Origin: Haloimpatiens sp042688525
GTDB taxonomy: Bacteria; Bacillota; Clostridia; Clostridiales; Clostridiaceae
Reading direction: 5' to 3'
Assembly (NCBI RefSeq): GCF_042688525.2
Contig: NZ_JBHWAB010000001.1
Coordinates: forward strand, 868,001 to 932,000
DNA: 64,000 nt
Shown: positions 55,413 through 63,311 of the stretch, piece after piece
How positions within the stretch are numbered: the stretch's first letter is position 1
Layout of the letters: the number at the start of each line of letters is the position of its first letter
Notes under the pieces: model-generated
The model's input: the letters and a program-made list of their open reading frames with translations, nothing else
Told to the model about the DNA's origin: nothing
Databases searched by the model: none
Made by a program: the position numbers and the translations under genes

Positions 55413-57036
55413 CCTAAGTTTCGTACAAACGAAACTTTAGTAATTTCCATATTATAGTTTCCAAAAAATAAATAGTGGATAATACCAAGCCTTAGAGTAT
55501 AATTTTCTTACCACAAAAAATTATGAAAGGCAGGTATTATCCATATGAATAATTTTACCTTTACTCAAGACAATTGTAAAGAAGAAACTACTTCCACTTG
55601 GTTAATTTCAGTAATGCAATTTGGTTTGAAAATTAATTTTTTTAAGCCACTTGAGAGCTTTAAGCTCAAAATGAAGAAAGTAAAATATTCTGTATATCAA
55701 AAGCTTATTACCACTATGATGTCTATAGTTATTGGTTGCGAAACAACTAAGGATATCAATGAAAAGCTTGGAGTAGAAAAACTTACTGCAAATATATTTG
55801 ATATGGATAGAGTTCCAGATCAATCACAGATTAATTTGTTGCTTACACGTTTTGATTCAGACAGTATAAACCAGCTACAAGATATTCATCATACTTTATT
55901 TATAGAGCATAGTAATTCTATTAGCTCACAACATAAAGTAGTCGTAGACTGCGACCAAACAGGATTAATTGCTAATGGTAAAACCTTTGAATTAGCAGAA
56001 AAAGGTTACTTTTCTAAAAAGAAAAATCAAAGTGGATATCAATTAGCTGCCGCATTTACAGGTAAGCATTCTGAAACAGTAGCAATGTCTTTAGATTCAG
56101 GAAATAGCCACTGTACTGATCATTATGATGACTTATTAAAGTCTATTTTATCTAAATATAGAGAGCAACTTCTTAATGGTAATCTAATATTAAGAACTGA
56201 CAGTGGCTTTGGTTCATCAGACAATATTGAAAAATTATTGTCAACTCCTAAACTAAAGTTTGTTACAAAAGCATACTCTACTGTTAAAGCTAAAAATCTT
56301 GCAAAAAATATACCTTATTCAGAATATATTAAAGCCGATAAAGCTGCTTGGGTATATGAATTTTCAGTAGAGAATGGACTTAGGTATATTATAGTTCAAA
56401 CATTATCTAAAAAGGGAAATTTAAAATATTCTTTGCTTATAACAAATATAAGTTCTAAAGAAATGAATGCAGTAGAACTATTTCACTTTTATAATGAACG
56501 TCAAACTATAGAAGCATTTTTTAAAATGGCTAAAAATGTATACCATATAAAAAACCTAAGAACTAAAAAATTTTTCGGAATCTATGGTTTCTTATGGTTA
56601 GTATTTATAACACATAACCTCATAAGTTGTTTTAAGTCTACAGTTCTATATGAAACAGAACTGTATGATGTAGGGGTAGGTGCTTTAGTTAAGAAAGTTG
56701 GAAATATAAAAGGTTTTGTCAAAAGAACTAGTAAAGGAATTATAGTTAATATTCCACCATTAACAAAACTATCTAAGATAATTGCTGACGCACTTTCCAG
56801 ACCACAATATACTCAACTTTCTTTTGATATTTGAGGTTAAAAATGAAATTTTAACTAATGAAATATAATCCAAAATTTCAAATTAATATTTACCTGTTTT
56901 TAGTGTTGCCATTTTTAAAATTGGAATATAAAACCAAGAGGCTACGCCTAAAAACTGGGAAATAGCGGAATATTATAACTAATAATACCAGACAAATATA
57001 TACAAATATAAGTTTTATATTTGTACGAAACTTAGG
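55413..57036 (+). mobile_element. Intact insertion sequence (IS4/IS1380-like DDE)
   Basis: About 1.62 kb bounded by perfect inverted repeats CCTAAGTTTCGTACAAA / TTTGTACGAAACTTAGG. Both ends are flanked by TAATTA, which may be the target duplication (6 bp) or chance, since the word is itself a palindrome; the matched ends then reach 24 bp. The left end also folds on itself: CTAAGTTTCG and CGAAACTTTAG form a hairpin at 55414-55445. It sits between nrdJ (upstream side) and a lipoprotein gene without breaking a gene. One open transposase gene inside. Confidence 0.9.
55545..56834 (+). CDS. DDE transposase of the IS
   Basis: 429 residues and uninterrupted, so probably active. The DDE triad can be placed: VVVDCDQTGLI (first Asp, ~125), ILRTDSGFGSSDNI (second Asp, ~220), and YNERQTIEAFFKMAK (Glu, ~325), which is an exact YREK signature (Y-x2-R-x3-E-x6-K) of the IS4 superfamily. 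The RTDSGFGSS word also recalls IS1380-type enzymes, so I leave the family open. The ATG is preceded by GGCAGGT. It is the only recognisable transposase in the window and its inverted repeats do not resemble PAL ends, so it is unlikely to mobilise PAL elements. Confidence 0.9.
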   Translation: MNNFTFTQDNCKEETTSTWLISVMQFGLKINFFKPLESFKLKMKKVKYSVYQKLITTMMSIVIGCETTKDINEKLGVEKLTANIFDMDRVPDQSQINLLLTRFDSDSINQLQDIHHTLFIEHSNSISSQHKVVVDCDQTGLIANGKTFELAEKGYFSKKKNQSGYQLAAAFTGKHSETVAMSLDSGNSHCTDHYDDLLKSILSKYREQLLNGNLILRTDSGFGSSDNIEKLLSTPKLKFVTKAYSTVKAKNLAKNIPYSEYIKADKAAWVYEFSVENGLRYIIVQTLSKKGNLKYSLLITNISSKEMNAVELFHFYNERQTIEAFFKMAKNVYHIKNLRTKKFFGIYGFLWLVFITHNLISCFKSTVLYETELYDVGVGALVKKVGNIKGFVKRTSKGIIVNIPPLTKLSKIIADALSRPQYTQLSFDI

Positions 57037-57248
57037 TAATTAGAAATTAATTAATATAAATATAATGTATGGTATATATATAATATTTTTGATATAATAT
57101 ATGAGGTGTTTAATTTACAACATTAGATATTTTGGTATTAAATTTAGACGTTTAAGGCATAAGTTTGTATTTTGTAAACAATATGTATTAAAATTTAATT
57201 AGTTATAGTTTAAAATTAATATACATTACAAAAGAAGGGGGTTTCTCT

Positions 57249-58325
57249 ATGAAAAGTTTTAAAAAAATTATATGTTTTGCTGTAGCTGCAATGATGATTT
57301 TGCCTATGGCAGGATGTGGTTCAAGCAATAAATTATTAGATGCAATACAAAAAACTTCAAAAGTTAATTCTTATGCTTTTAATGCAAAAGTTAAATTATC
57401 ACAAAAGGGTGGTAATCAAAAAGAATTAGCTAATCTTTTAAGTAATATGAATTTCACATTGGATGGTAAAGTTCAACAAAATAAAGATAAGTATGTTAAA
57501 ACAGATATGAACATAAAGCTTAATATGATGGGAATAGCTGTTGATTATGGTGTTTTATCAGAAGTAAACTTAGATAAAAACAATGAGGATTACAAAGTCT
57601 TCATGAAGCTTCCAGAATTTTTAAAGAGTCAAATGCCAGCAGGTTCTAAGGATTTTGATTATCTTTATTTAGGAAAAGATAGCATGGATAAGATTCAAAA
57701 GGAACTAAAAATAAAGGAAGAACAAATTCCTGAAATGCAGACTAAAGATATGGTACAAAAATCTACAAAATTTCAACAAGGTTTTTATGAGTTTGTAAAA
57801 ACATATACAGATGAAAATGGTAAAAAAATAGTAGTAGACAATGGAAACAAAGATATGAAAGTAAATGGAAAAGAAGAAAAACTTCATATGTATCAAATAA
57901 AAATAGATAATGAAGGTTTAAAGAAATTTTTAAAAGCTTATCTTAAAGATGAAAAAAGACAAAAAGAATTAACAAGTTTCTTAGAGACTGTGGACCAAAA
58001 AACTTCAAGTAAAAAGTTTGATGTAAAGAAAGCACTTTCAGACATAGATAAAATGCCTAAAATAATAGGAGATAAGGGTATTGTATTAGAGTTTGGAATA
58101 AAAAATGGATATGTAGCTAAAGAAATATTAGATATAAATTTAGTATCAGAAAAATCTGAAAGCTTTTCATGCAATGTAGATATTGATATTTTTGATATTA
58201 ATAAAGATATGAAAATTCAACTTCCAAGTAAGAAAGATTCTAAGGTTGTAGATTACTATGATTTTATGAAACAACAAATGAATGCTCAAGAGAAGTTGCA
58301 AAAACAACTAAAAGCAGCACAATAA
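57249..58325 (+). CDS. Lipoprotein, DUF6612-like
   Basis: Signal peptide with lipobox MAGC (Cys23), then 335 residues of mostly charged beta-rich sequence. The pattern fits surface lipoproteins that follow a LolA/LppX-like half-barrel: a repeat of strand-forming stretches (YAFNAKVKLSQKGG, FTLDGKVQQNKDKYVKTDMN, INLVSEKSESFSCNVDIDIF). The family name is tentative. The ATG has GAAGGGGG upstream; TATAAT at 57093-57098 could be its -10. A strong terminator follows. The promoter region between the IS and the gene (57044-57248) is AT-rich with no other feature. Confidence 0.7.
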   Translation: MKSFKKIICFAVAAMMILPMAGCGSSNKLLDAIQKTSKVNSYAFNAKVKLSQKGGNQKELANLLSNMNFTLDGKVQQNKDKYVKTDMNIKLNMMGIAVDYGVLSEVNLDKNNEDYKVFMKLPEFLKSQMPAGSKDFDYLYLGKDSMDKIQKELKIKEEQIPEMQTKDMVQKSTKFQQGFYEFVKTYTDENGKKIVVDNGNKDMKVNGKEEKLHMYQIKIDNEGLKKFLKAYLKDEKRQKELTSFLETVDQKTSSKKFDVKKALSDIDKMPKIIGDKGIVLEFGIKNGYVAKEILDINLVSEKSESFSCNVDIDIFDINKDMKIQLPSKKDSKVVDYYDFMKQQMNAQEKLQKQLKAAQ

Positions 58326-58353
58326 TATTTAAGAATTAAGTTTGAATTTATAG

Positions 58354-58405
58354 AACTTGTCTATTTTAATGATTAATTATATTATTAAAATAGGCAAGTT
58401 TTTAT
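58354..58405 (+). terminator. Terminator of the 57249 lipoprotein
   Basis: AACTTGTCTATTTTAAT pairs with ATTAAAATAGGCAAGTT (one G-U), followed by TTTATTTTT. Confidence 0.85.
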
Positions 58406-58478
58406 TTTTATTAAAAAAATTATGAATTTTTTAAAAGAATTTATTGATTTAACAATTAAAAGGAAGGGGAAATATATT

Positions 58479-59027
58479 GTGGTATATAATTATAAAGATA
58501 AATCTCCTAAAATAGATAAAAGTACATTTATTGCAGAAAGTGCAGATGTAATAGGGGATGTAACTATAGAGAAAAATGTTAGTATATGGTTTGGAGCTGT
58601 TTTAAGAGGAGATAGCAACATAATATGTGTAGGTGAGAATACTAATATACAAGATAATACTGTAGTACATGTAGATAGTGGTAAATACCCAACTATAATA
58701 GGAAATAATATAACAATAGGACATAATGCTATAATACATGGATGTAAAATAAATGATAATGTGCTTATTGGAATGGGAACTATAATATTAAATGGAGCTG
58801 AAATAGGTAAAAATACAATAGTTGGAGCAGGGAGTTTAGTAACTCAAAATAAAAAGATACCAGAAGGTGTTTTATGTCTTGGTTCTCCTGCAAAGGTAGT
58901 TAGAAAGCTTACTCAGGAAGAAATAAAATCTATACAGGAATCAGTAGACCACTATGTTAAGCTTTCTAAAGAGTATTTAATAATAGGTAACTCAACTTTC
59001 GCAGGTGAAAAACAACCGCTGCGGTAA
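58479..59027 (+). CDS. Gamma-carbonic anhydrase-like hexapeptide-repeat protein with repeat-derived C-terminus
   Basis: Left-handed beta-helix protein of the gamma-CA/YrdA/PaaY group. Visible: SPKIDKSTFIAESADVIGDV, WFGAVLRGDSNII, NIQDNTVVHVDSGKYP, the metal-type His residues in TIGHNAIIHGCKI, and LIGMGTIILNGAEIGKNTIV. Possible roles are CO2 hydration or thioester hydrolysis. The reading frame is open from 58422, but GTG 58479 has AAGGAAGGGG 9 bases upstream and gives the usual N-terminus. The last ~13 residues (GNSTFAGEKQPLR) and the stop codon come from the left arm of a PAL-A element that begins at 58987, so the original end has been replaced; the fold should be complete before that point. 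Confidence 0.88.
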   Translation: MVYNYKDKSPKIDKSTFIAESADVIGDVTIEKNVSIWFGAVLRGDSNIICVGENTNIQDNTVVHVDSGKYPTIIGNNITIGHNAIIHGCKINDNVLIGMGTIILNGAEIGKNTIVGAGSLVTQNKKIPEGVLCLGSPAKVVRKLTQEEIKSIQESVDHYVKLSKEYLIIGNSTFAGEKQPLR

Positions 59028-59248
59028 ATGATATCTTGCTCAGAAACCTTTCACTTCAGTAACAAGTTCTAAGCTTTACTCATATTGAAAAAAGATTTTT
59101 TAATTAATATTCCATAGGAATCAGTAATTAAAAAATGACTTTTTTCAAATTCGTAAAACTAAGAACTTGTAAACTTTGTTCAAATGTTTCTTACGCAATA
59201 TATCATTTACCTTCGCTAGGTAGTATTTTTGTACTACGAAAGTTGAGT
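58987..59248 (+). repeat. PAL-A element inside the 3' end of the gamma-CA gene
   Basis: Outer arms AACTCAACTTTCGCAG / CTACGAAAGTTGAG, canonical middle (right arm GTAAAACT, unmatched here) and tip. Its first ~40 bases are translated as part of the gene. After the right end comes GTGAATAATTAATAATGG and a degraded piece of L insert (AAGGAAATTCTGCATTAGG), to ~59300. Confidence 0.88.
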
Positions 59249-59323
59249 GAATAATTAATAATGGATGAAGGAAATTCTGCATTAGGACAAAATAAGTAAG
59301 TTTTGAAACAATGAAGTTGGATA

Positions 59324-59352
59324 TTGACAAGAAAATAATATGATGATATAAT
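59324..59352 (+). promoter_or_regulatory. Promoter of the fluoride riboswitch transcript
   Basis: TTGACA (59324-59329), 17 bases, TATAAT (59347-59352). Transcript start near 59359. Confidence 0.85.
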
Positions 59353-59367
59353 CAAACAAGATTTTAA

Positions 59368-59428
59368 TAACGGAGATGAAGCTCTCCAAGGTTTTCCTAA
59401 AATGCAATTTTGCTAATGGCTTCTACGA
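59368..59428 (+). ncRNA. Fluoride riboswitch (crcB motif)
   Basis: GGAGATGAAGCTCTCC followed by GGTTTTCC, a hairpin AAAATGCAATTTT, and GCTAATGGCTTCTAC: this matches the crcB-motif layout GGNGAUGxxGxxCNCC ... GCUxAUGGCUUCUAC. Fluoride binding stabilises the pseudoknot and prevents the terminator that follows. Confidence 0.87.
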
Positions 59429-59459
59429 ATGTTTTGATATATTCGTAGAAGTTTTTTTA
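59420..59459 (+). terminator. Fluoride riboswitch terminator
   Basis: CTTCTACGAAT (59420-59430) pairs with ATTCGTAGAAG (59441-59451), then TTTTTTT. The 5' strand overlaps the last aptamer bases, as needed for a switch. Confidence 0.87.
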
Positions 59460-59501
59460 TTGAAAAAATTACATATTGTTATAATTTAAAATTTAAATTA
59501 T

Positions 59502-59995
59502 AATTTCAACTTTCCAAGGTGAAAAATAGTCGTTGTGGGAAATGATATCTTGTTCTGAAACTTGTATTTTAAAGATAATTAATAGTTAATAATGAATAAT
59601 TCAACTTTCGCAGGTAAAAAATAGCCGCTACGGGAAATGATATCTTGCTTAGAAACCTTTCACTTCAGTAACAAGTTCTAAGCTTTACTCATATTGAAAA
59701 AAGATTTTTTAATTAATATTCCGTAGGAATCAGTAATTAAAAAATAACTTTTTTCAAATTCGTAAAGCTAAGAACTTGTAAACTTTGTTCAAATGTTTCT
59801 TACGCAAGATATCATTTCCCTTCGCTAAGCAGTGTTTTTTTACTGCGAAAGTTGAGTGAATAATTAATAATTAAGGAAATTTTGCCTTAGGGCAAAATAA
59901 CTAATTTAATTATTAATTGTTGTTAAATGTTTTTATACAATATATCATTTTTATTTGCTAGATAGTATTTTTTTACTGTAAAAGTTGAGTTAAAA
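59502..59995 (+). repeat. Outer PAL-A/L element interrupted by another PAL-A
   Basis: Left arm TTTCAACTTTCCAAGGTG..GGGAAATGATATCTTG (59502-59594), then a complete second element (59595-59856), then the rest of the L insert (AATAATTAATAATTAAGG.. to ~59910), then the right arm ATACAATATATCATTT..ACTGTAAAAGTTGAGTT. Removing the inner element restores the arrangement seen at 19422 and 63029. Confidence 0.8.
59598..59856 (+). repeat. PAL-A element nested in another
   Basis: Full-length copy with ends TTCAACTTTCGCAG / CTGCGAAAGTTGAG, canonical middle and tip. Flanked on both sides by GAATAATT, once in the uninterrupted parent sequence, so this is a likely target duplication. Confidence 0.85.
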
Positions 59996-60019
59996 CTATA
60001 TAACACAAGGAGGAATATT

Positions 60020-61219
60020 ATGATTAAAAGTATTATGTTAATACTATTCTTAGGAATACTTTTGGGCAAGCTATTTAGTAAAATAAAACTTCCAGCACTT
60101 CTGGGAATGATAATTGCAGGAGTTATTGTTGGACCATATGGATTAAATTTGTTAGATAAAACAATAATGGCAAGTTCAGGGGACATAAGAAAGATAGCAC
60201 TTATAATTATTTTATTAAGGGCAGGATTAGGTATAAATAAACAATTACTTAAAAAAGTTGGTAAAGTATCTATAAAAATGAGCGCTATACCATGTTTATG
60301 TGAGGGAGCAGTATTACTTTTTATTTCTCATAAACTATTACATTTACCTATATTACAAGCAGGAATGTTAGCATTTATAATTGCAGCAGTATCACCGGCA
60401 GTAGTAGTACCAGCAATGTTAAGTTTAAAAGAAAGAAAATTAGGAACTAAAAAGGGTATTCCAATAGTAATTTTAGCAGGATCATCTATTGATGATATTT
60501 TTGCTATAACAATATTTACTGTATTTTTAGGTATGTCTTCAAATTCAGGACAGTCTATTGGAATGCAGCTTATGAAAATACCAGTAGAAATAATAGGTGG
60601 TATTTTATTTGGTATAATTTCTGGTTACATATTAGAAAAAATATATAATAATTTTGAATCTAGAATTACAGAATTAGAAAAATTAGCAGTACTTTTAATT
60701 ACAGCGTTTTTCCTAGTTGTAATAGGTGATCTAATACATGTATCAGGACTTTTAAGTGTAATGACACTTGGTTTTATTTTATTAGAAAAATGTGAAAAAA
60801 CAGCTAAAAGATTAGAAAGTCAACTTAATAAAATTTGGTATTTTGCTCAAGTATTCTTATTTGCATTAATTGGTGCGGCGGTTAATATTCCAGTAGCAGT
60901 AAATGCAGGAATAATAGGAATAGTAGTTATTTTAATAGGACTTATAGGAAGAACTATAGGAGTGTTTATAGCTCTTGCAGGATCTAATCTTAATAGAAAA
61001 GAAAGGCTATTTTGTGCTATAGCATATTCTCCAAAGGCTACAGTACAGGCAGCCATAGGAGCTATACCTTTTCAAATGGGAATACCGAATGGTGAGCTTA
61101 TTTTAGCTATTTCAGTATTAGCAATTATCTTAACAGCGCCATTAGGAGCTATAGCAATTAATTCATCTGCACCAAAACTTTTAGAAGATAATAGTAATGA
61201 CGAAATAGAAGTAGCATAA
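60020..61219 (+). CDS. Cation/proton antiporter (CPA2/KefB type)
   Basis: Integral membrane antiporter of 399 residues with about 12 membrane segments, of the monovalent cation:proton antiporter-2 type without the C-terminal nucleotide-binding domain. Clear parts: KIKLPALLGMIIAGVIVGPY near residue 24, and the core helices AAVSPAVVVPAMLSLKE and ILAGSSIDDIFAITIF, whose Asp pair is the likely ion site. The upstream fluoride riboswitch links it with fluoride stress; switch-controlled Na+/H+ antiporters are known beside the usual CrcB/EriC-F exporters. Two PAL elements (about 500 bp) now separate switch and gene, so whether the switch still controls it is uncertain. ATG with AAGGAGG. Own terminator downstream. 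Confidence 0.9.
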   Translation: MIKSIMLILFLGILLGKLFSKIKLPALLGMIIAGVIVGPYGLNLLDKTIMASSGDIRKIALIIILLRAGLGINKQLLKKVGKVSIKMSAIPCLCEGAVLLFISHKLLHLPILQAGMLAFIIAAVSPAVVVPAMLSLKERKLGTKKGIPIVILAGSSIDDIFAITIFTVFLGMSSNSGQSIGMQLMKIPVEIIGGILFGIISGYILEKIYNNFESRITELEKLAVLLITAFFLVVIGDLIHVSGLLSVMTLGFILLEKCEKTAKRLESQLNKIWYFAQVFLFALIGAAVNIPVAVNAGIIGIVVILIGLIGRTIGVFIALAGSNLNRKERLFCAIAYSPKATVQAAIGAIPFQMGIPNGELILAISVLAIILTAPLGAIAINSSAPKLLEDNSNDEIEVA

Positions 61220-61258
61220 TTTTTAAATTTTAAGGAAGATGTTCTATAGAATTTTCAT

Positions 61259-61300
61259 AAAACTAAGGACTGCATTAAAACGCAGTCCTTAGTTTTATTT
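61259..61300. terminator. Bidirectional terminator
   Basis: AAAACTAAGGACTGC pairs perfectly with GCAGTCCTTAGTTTT. Serves the antiporter and the convergent thiamine-binding protein gene. Confidence 0.88.
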
Positions 61301-61538
61301 ATTCACTTGCATTTGTTACTGTAACTACCATATTTATTTCACCGCCAGTATTTTCAGCTTCACAGAACATTTTTTGAAGGCAGTGAAAAACTTCTTCTTT
61401 TGAACCTGTTAAATGTGTATTCATTGAATCTATAGAATAAGCAACATCTGTATTGTGTAAGGTATTTATAGAATTATTAATAACTTGTGAAGCATTATTA
61501 GTTTTTAAAGGATATATAGCAACTTCAGCTGCAATCAT
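61299..61538 (-). CDS. Thiamine-binding protein (UPF0045/YkoF-like)
   Basis: 79-residue cytoplasmic protein of the Thiamine_BP family (MTH1187/YkoF-like ferredoxin fold). The start AAEVAIYPLKTNN, the middle SIDSMNTHLTGSKEEVFHCL and the strand NMVVTVTNASE match the family; members bind thiamine or its pyrimidine precursor and are thought to buffer or sense it. The ATG has AGAGGTGA upstream. No thiamine genes or TPP riboswitch are adjacent. Ends one base pair region before the shared terminator. Confidence 0.8.
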   Translation of the reverse strand: MIAAEVAIYPLKTNNASQVINNSINTLHNTDVAYSIDSMNTHLTGSKEEVFHCLQKMFCEAENTGGEINMVVTVTNASE

Positions 61539-61616
61539 TTAAAAATCACCTCTTAAAATTAATGTGTATTACTAGTATGTGAAGAAGAGATGATAGTATA
61601 CTGAAATACTATTGTG

Positions 61617-62948
61617 TTATTTACCTATCCTTACTAATCTATCAACAGGTTTATAAAAATCCTTATATATTAGCTTTTTTGAAATTTGTTTCTTATTTTC
61701 ATAAGTAATTTTATAAACATTTACTTTGTATCCTTTACTCCCTTTAATTTCAACTAATTCCTTACCCTTGGTAAGTTTATTATCATAAATGGTTTTGGTT
61801 TTATTAGGTACTATTTCATATACTTTACTATCAAAATCATATTTTTTATTGTTTAAACTTGAGTTTGAGTATATATTAAAAGTAAGGAGATTATTTTTTA
61901 TATAACCTTGAATATATATAGGATATTTGAGAGTATTTTTAAATTTGTAGTCAATATTATCATAAAATACTGTAGCATCTAATCCTATTTTTACATACGT
62001 GGAAGGCATACTATGATTATGGCGTTCCACAGAAGGTATGTTAGCTCTTAAAATAGAATTATAAAGAGTGGTACATACTTGACATATTCCACCACCTAAG
62101 CTAGGAACTAATTTATTGTCTATAATTACAGGCGCTTCTTTATAGCCTTTTTTAGAGGTGGTTTCACCTATTGTATTATTAAAGCTGAATGATTGATTAG
62201 GCATTAGTATAATTCCATTGAGAGGTTTACAAGCAATAGCAATATTATTAATTCTTTCTTTAGAACCTGATAATTTAGTAGAAAATGTAGATATCTTTGT
62301 ATTGATTTTTTCTAGATTAGATTTTTTTATTTTTGGTTCAATTTTTTTGGTAGGTACAGGTATTGTTATATTTTTTTCTGTAGATTTATATATACTGTCA
62401 ACAATAGATTTTTTTAATGCATTTTTATCAACAATTAATCCAATTGTTTCAGGTTTAATTGTTAATTTAGATGAAGTATCTGCAGAAATTGATGCGTTGA
62501 TTTCTTTTCGATTAACTTTTTGTGAGATTGTATTTATAAATTTATCTAATACAGTTTTATCATAAGAAAGATTCAATTTAATTATTTTTTTGCCATTAAA
62601 ATCATTTGATTTAACTTTTTTAATTAAATCGTAGGCTTCATTTACAGCTTTATTTAGATCATAATTTATTTTTAGATTTGACCAAGTTAGAGAATAACTT
62701 GCTTTTTCAGTTTCTACTATTATTTTTTTGTCAGAATTTTTTCCCTGATATTTATCTTTTAGTAATTTTAAAGTTTCATCTTTACTTTTGTCTGTAACAT
62801 CTATATTTTCTATATAGATTTTAGAAGGATTGGGAATTGTTTTTGTATTAGATGTATTATTTTTTTTAGGATTATTACAAGATATCATAAAAACAACTGT
62901 TAAAAATATAATACCAAAAGGAATTGCTTTAGTATAAAATTTTTTCAT
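61617..62948 (-). CDS. VanW-family lipoprotein with G5-type C-terminal domain
   Basis: 443-residue surface lipoprotein. Lipobox MISC (Cys24), then a peptidoglycan-binding-4-like region (ENIDVTDKSKDETLKLLKDK ~50-190), then the VanW domain (~215-350) with YKEAPVIIDNKLVPSLGGGI followed by CQVCTTLYNSILRANI and RHNHSMPSTYV, and finally a G5-like domain (EIVPNKTKTIYDN, GKELVEIKGSKGYKVNVYKI, PVDRLVRIG). This layout is common in Clostridium and its task in the wall is not known; despite the name it does not imply vancomycin resistance, and no van genes are nearby. ATG with GGGAGG. Stands between the thiamine-binding gene and a PAL element. Confidence 0.9.
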   Translation of the reverse strand: MKKFYTKAIPFGIIFLTVVFMISCNNPKKNNTSNTKTIPNPSKIYIENIDVTDKSKDETLKLLKDKYQGKNSDKKIIVETEKASYSLTWSNLKINYDLNKAVNEAYDLIKKVKSNDFNGKKIIKLNLSYDKTVLDKFINTISQKVNRKEINASISADTSSKLTIKPETIGLIVDKNALKKSIVDSIYKSTEKNITIPVPTKKIEPKIKKSNLEKINTKISTFSTKLSGSKERINNIAIACKPLNGIILMPNQSFSFNNTIGETTSKKGYKEAPVIIDNKLVPSLGGGICQVCTTLYNSILRANIPSVERHNHSMPSTYVKIGLDATVFYDNIDYKFKNTLKYPIYIQGYIKNNLLTFNIYSNSSLNNKKYDFDSKVYEIVPNKTKTIYDNKLTKGKELVEIKGSKGYKVNVYKITYENKKQISKKLIYKDFYKPVDRLVRIGK

Positions 62949-63028
62949 GATATTTTCCTCCCAAAATGTATTTTATAATAGTTTTCCCAGTATAAAAAAA
63001 TATATAAATACTAAAATTTTAAATTAAT

Positions 63029-63311
63029 AACTCAATTTTCGCAGGTGAAAAACAACCGCTACGGGAAATGATATATTGGTTAGAAACCTTTTATTTTAAA
63101 GATAATTAATAGTTAATAATGAATAATTAATAATAAAGGAAATTTTGCCTTAGGGCAAAATAAGTAATATATAATTTTAAATTTTTGCTAAAGCAAAAAT
63201 TAACCTTAATTATTAATTTTTAATTATTAATTCTTAATTGATATTAAATGTTTCTTACGCAAGATATCATTTCCCTTCGCTAAGCAGTGTTTTTTTACTG
63301 CGAAAGTTGAA
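63029..63311 (+). repeat. PAL-A outer arms around an L insert
   Basis: Left arm AACTCAATTTTCGCAG and GGGAAATGATATATTG, right arm GCAAGATATCATTTCCC..CTGCGAAAGTTGAA, with a complete L insert between. Its last base touches the stop codon of the P-type ATPase gene. Confidence 0.82.

Noticed and set aside
55413..57036. The IS as the source of the PAL elements
   Set aside because: Its inverted repeats (CCTAAGTTTCGTAC) share nothing with PAL ends, so its transposase is unlikely to recognise them.
59145..59330. Small minus-strand frames at 46746-46949 and 59145-59330 with nearly the same C-terminus
   Set aside because: Both are translations of the PAL-A right half on the opposite strand; their similarity reflects the repeat, not a gene family.
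61617..62948. Vancomycin resistance determinant
   Set aside because: Only the VanW domain is present, with wall-binding and G5 domains; no vanHAX or vanRS genes are near.
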